A stretch of DNA of 64,000 bases from positions 469,886 through 533,885 of the forward strand of contig NZ_FOWE01000002.1 of the NCBI RefSeq assembly GCF_900115395.1, read 5' to 3'. The notes beneath the pieces are model-generated. The model ran no database searches. It was not told where the DNA came from and saw nothing but the letters and a program-made list of their open reading frames with translations. Both the position numbers and the translations under genes were made by a program. Shown here in pieces: positions 62,457 through 64,000 of the stretch (position 1 is its first letter; the number at the start of each line of letters is the position of its first letter). Source of the stretch: Geodermatophilus obscurus (GTDB taxonomy: Bacteria; Actinomycetota; Actinomycetes; Mycobacteriales; Geodermatophilaceae).

Positions 62457-63189
62457 AGGGTCCTCCTGCCCCCCGCCACTCGCTGACGCTCGTAGCGGGC
62501 CCCTGCAGGAGGACCGTTCCAGCCTGTCGGCCGAGGAGCGGGCCGCCCGCCGGGTCGCGGTGGGGGAGCTGGGCGACGCGCTGCGCGAGCTCGTCGACGC
62601 CGCCGTCCGCACCGAGGTCCCCGAGGCCGAGCTGGAGGCGGCCGCCGTCCTCGCGCGCGAGCTGGCTGCGCGGCTGCGGGCGTCGGCGCGGGGGCTGCAC
62701 GAGATCGCCCGGGTCGACGACCCCGAGACCGGTGAGCGCTGGTACAGCCCGGTGTACGGGCCGGGCAGCCCGGTGGCGCCGCCGCTCGTCGCGAGCGACA
62801 CCCCCGACGGGCGGGCGACCGGCCGGGTTACCGTGGGCAAGCCGCACGAGGGCCCGCCGGGGCTCGTGCACGGGGGCGTGGTGGCCACGCTGCTCGACCA
62901 CGTGCTGGCCCGCGCGCTGCGTGCCGCCGGACGCGGCGGACTGACCGCCACGTTGACGGTGCGCTACCGCCGGCCGGTGCACCTCGGTGTGCCGCTGCTG
63001 CTCACCGCCGAGATGGGCGAGACCGACGGCCGGCGGACCACCGCGCACGCCCGGCTGGTCGCCGAGGACAGCCCGGAGGTGGTGCTGGCGGAGGCCGAGG
63101 GCCTGTTCATCGCGCTGCGCGCCGAGCGTGCCGCGGACGTCTTCTCGGCCACCGGCCGGACGGTCGGCGCGTGGACCAGCCGGAGCTGA
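62449..63189 (+). CDS. PaaI-type thioesterase (hotdog fold)
   Basis: 246 residues if started at GTG 62449. The hotdog domain (near 120-235) contains GKPHEGPPGLVHGGVVATLLDHVL with the conserved His-Gly-Gly, and TATLTVRYRRPVHLG. It hydrolyses acyl-CoA thioesters. The first 25 residues are encoded by the palindromic repeat, so they look like a captured extension; the next in-frame GTG after it is 62560, but homology-like text starts earlier (near LSAEERAARR). The start is therefore uncertain. It overlaps the acyl-CoA dehydrogenase stop by 8 bases. Confidence 0.82.
   Translation: MDEGSSCPPPLADARSGPLQEDRSSLSAEERAARRVAVGELGDALRELVDAAVRTEVPEAELEAAAVLARELAARLRASARGLHEIARVDDPETGERWYSPVYGPGSPVAPPLVASDTPDGRATGRVTVGKPHEGPPGLVHGGVVATLLDHVLARALRAAGRGGLTATLTVRYRRPVHLGVPLLLTAEMGETDGRRTTAHARLVAEDSPEVVLAEAEGLFIALRAERAADVFSATGRTVGAWTSRS
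62457..62521 (+). repeat. Dispersed palindromic 3'-end repeat, copy B
   Basis: It begins straight after the acyl-CoA dehydrogenase stop. Perfect 11-bp arms GGTCCTCCTGC (62459-62469) and GCAGGAGGACC (62505-62515) enclose a 35-base loop. It shares GGGCCCCTGCAG..CCGTTCCAGC with copy D. Unlike the other copies it lies inside an open reading frame of the next gene. Confidence 0.65.
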
Positions 63190-63225
63190 CGGGGCTGCCC
63201 TCCCGGACCCGTCGGTGGCGACCTC

Positions 63226-63239
63226 TAGCCTGCCGCCCA
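63226..63239 (+). promoter_or_regulatory. -10 hexamer for probable leaderless VOC-gene mRNA
   Basis: TAGCCT (63226-63231) ends 7 bases before the ATG at 63239. No ribosome-binding site is present. Confidence 0.45.
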
Positions 63240-63634
63240 TGCCGCAGCAGGTGACGCCGTTCCTGATGTTCACGGGTGACGCCGAGCGAGCGATGGAGCT
63301 CTACACGTCGCTGTTCGACGACGCCCGCGTCCTCGCGCTGACTCGGTGGGGAGCCGAGGGCCAGGGCGCCGAGGGGACGGTGCAGCAGGCCACCTTCTCG
63401 ATCGCCGGTCAGGTGTTCCGCTGCTTCGACAGCCCGCCGGTCCACGCCTTCGGCTTCACGCCGTCCCTCTCGCTCTTCGTCGACGTCGCGTCGGAGGAGG
63501 AGCTCGACCGGCTCTTCGCGGGCCTGTCCGAGGGCGGTGAGGTCCTGATGCCGATCGGCGACTACGGCTTCAGTCGCCGCTTCGGCTGGGTGAACGACCG
63601 CTTCGGCGTGTCCTGGCAGCTCAACCTGCCGTAG
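63239..63634 (+). CDS. VOC-superfamily protein (PhnB/3-demethylubiquinone methyltransferase-like)
   Basis: 131 residues. TPFLMFTGDAERAMELYTSLF near residue 6, GTVQQATFSIAGQVFRCFDSP near 43, TPSLSLFVDVASEEELDRLF near 70 and GWVNDRFGVSWQLNLP at the end are typical of the PhnB-like glyoxalase-fold proteins. The enzymatic role is unknown; despite older names these proteins are not methyltransferases. Confidence 0.92.
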   Translation: MPQQVTPFLMFTGDAERAMELYTSLFDDARVLALTRWGAEGQGAEGTVQQATFSIAGQVFRCFDSPPVHAFGFTPSLSLFVDVASEEELDRLFAGLSEGGEVLMPIGDYGFSRRFGWVNDRFGVSWQLNLP

Positions 63635-63656
63635 CCGGGCGCCCGGCCGCCGCCGC

Positions 63657-64000
63657 TCAGTAGGGCGGTGGGGTGGTGGCGGCGGTGAGGCCGGTGGGTG
63701 TGGTGACGGTGAGGGTGCCGTCGGGTGTCATGTGGTGGTGCCAGCCGGGTGCCTGGTGCTTGCCGCGGTGGTGGCCGGTGCAGTAGCCGGTGAGGTTGGC
63801 CGCGTTCGTCTGGCCGGTGGGCCAGGGGGTGGTGTGGTCGAGTTCGCCACTTCCTGGGACGGGGCGGCGGCAGCCGGGGAAGCGGCAGCGGCGGTCGCGG
63901 GCGCGGACGTGCCGGTCGAGGGCGGCGCCGGGCCGGTAGCCGCCGGTCGCGCCGGATGGGGTGAGCGCTGCTCCGCTCCTGGCTGCGCGGTGCAGGGCGG
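63657..64000 (-). CDS. DUF222/HNH endonuclease, C-terminal part (truncated by window edge)
   Basis: The minus-strand frame ending at TGA 63657-63659 (last residues TTPPY) is open to the right edge. It reads RDRRCRFPGCRRP, then ELDHTTPWPTG, NLTGYC and HHRGKHQAPGWHHHM. The Cys pairs, the DH and HH-x3-H form an HNH (beta-beta-alpha metal) nuclease site. This is the usual end of the DUF222/HNH family, present in many copies in Geodermatophilaceae and other actinobacteria. Its N-terminal DUF222 part lies outside the window. The cellular role is unknown. Confidence 0.9.
   Translation of the reverse strand, partial: ALHRAARSGAALTPSGATGGYRPGAALDRHVRARDRRCRFPGCRRPVPGSGELDHTTPWPTGQTNAANLTGYCTGHHRGKHQAPGWHHHMTPDGTLTVTTPTGLTAATTPPPY

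Overview
The window is about 75% GC, has dense short-spaced genes, many GTG starts, and two actinobacterial family markers: DUF3618 proteins and a DUF222-type HNH endonuclease. Gene content (M67 peptidase, CysO and CysM; F420/deazaflavin-type nitroreductase; DtxR/IdeR-like iron boxes) points to an actinobacterium. The overall style suggests Geodermatophilaceae (Blastococcus, Geodermatophilus or Modestobacter), but this placement is inference from family distribution, not a database result. No prophage, insertion sequence or CRISPR array was seen. No intergenic stretch exceeds 300 bases except 6230-6550, which holds two regulatory sites.

Layout. 1-3242: end of a phospholipase D-type protein, then an SDR oxidoreductase, a methyltransferase and an acyl-CoA dehydrogenase in one direction. 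3297-3377: a tiny relic of a response regulator. 3995-6229 (minus): a three-gene stress-type operon of two proteins with 11-residue LEA-like repeats around a holin-X-like membrane protein, behind a general-stress-type promoter. 6517-13991: mixed metabolism, with two iron-regulated genes (siderophore-interacting protein and siderophore-binding lipoprotein) that each carry an iron box. 14109-27654: small regulators, methyltransferases, an ABC-F ATPase, oxidoreductases and an MFS pump. 27954-36612: M23 peptidase, zinc exporter, CtaG-like copper protein, two MFS transporters, phosphodiesterase, rRNA methyltransferase and a GlsB-type stress protein. 36814-41972: ctaD, serB, pncA and pncB. 42046-51163: a housekeeping block whose order resembles Mycobacterium tuberculosis Rv1330c-Rv1341 (pncB, clpS, DUF2017, mec, cysO, cysM, MBL-fold protein, rph, rdgB), with a HAD hydrolase, a stand-alone LigD polymerase domain, regulators, Bcp and YjbQ inserted. 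51265-63634: HPP/CBS membrane protein, a GGDEF-EAL protein, tRNA-Leu(UAG), a second DUF3618 protein, an EAL protein, a STAS protein and acyl-CoA/thioester enzymes. 63657-64000: the C-terminal part of a DUF222/HNH endonuclease.

How the parts work together. The mec-cysO-cysM genes form an O-phosphoserine-dependent cysteine route; here CysO is encoded with a cysteine after its Gly-Gly tail, so the neighbouring M67 peptidase would be needed to mature it. pncB and pncA form an NAD salvage operon. The two iron boxes tie separate loci into one iron regulon. The LEA-like operon and the GlsB gene both have GTTT/GTGT-N15-16-GGG type promoters, suggesting a shared general stress (desiccation or envelope) response.

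Two patterns cut across genes. First, a roughly 65-bp palindromic repeat occurs four times, each copy starting within a few bases of a stop codon, which fits a dispersed terminator element; one copy has been read into the start of a thioesterase gene. Second, about ten genes have a TANNNT-type -10 hexamer ending 5-8 bases before the start codon and no ribosome-binding site, which suggests leaderless mRNAs.
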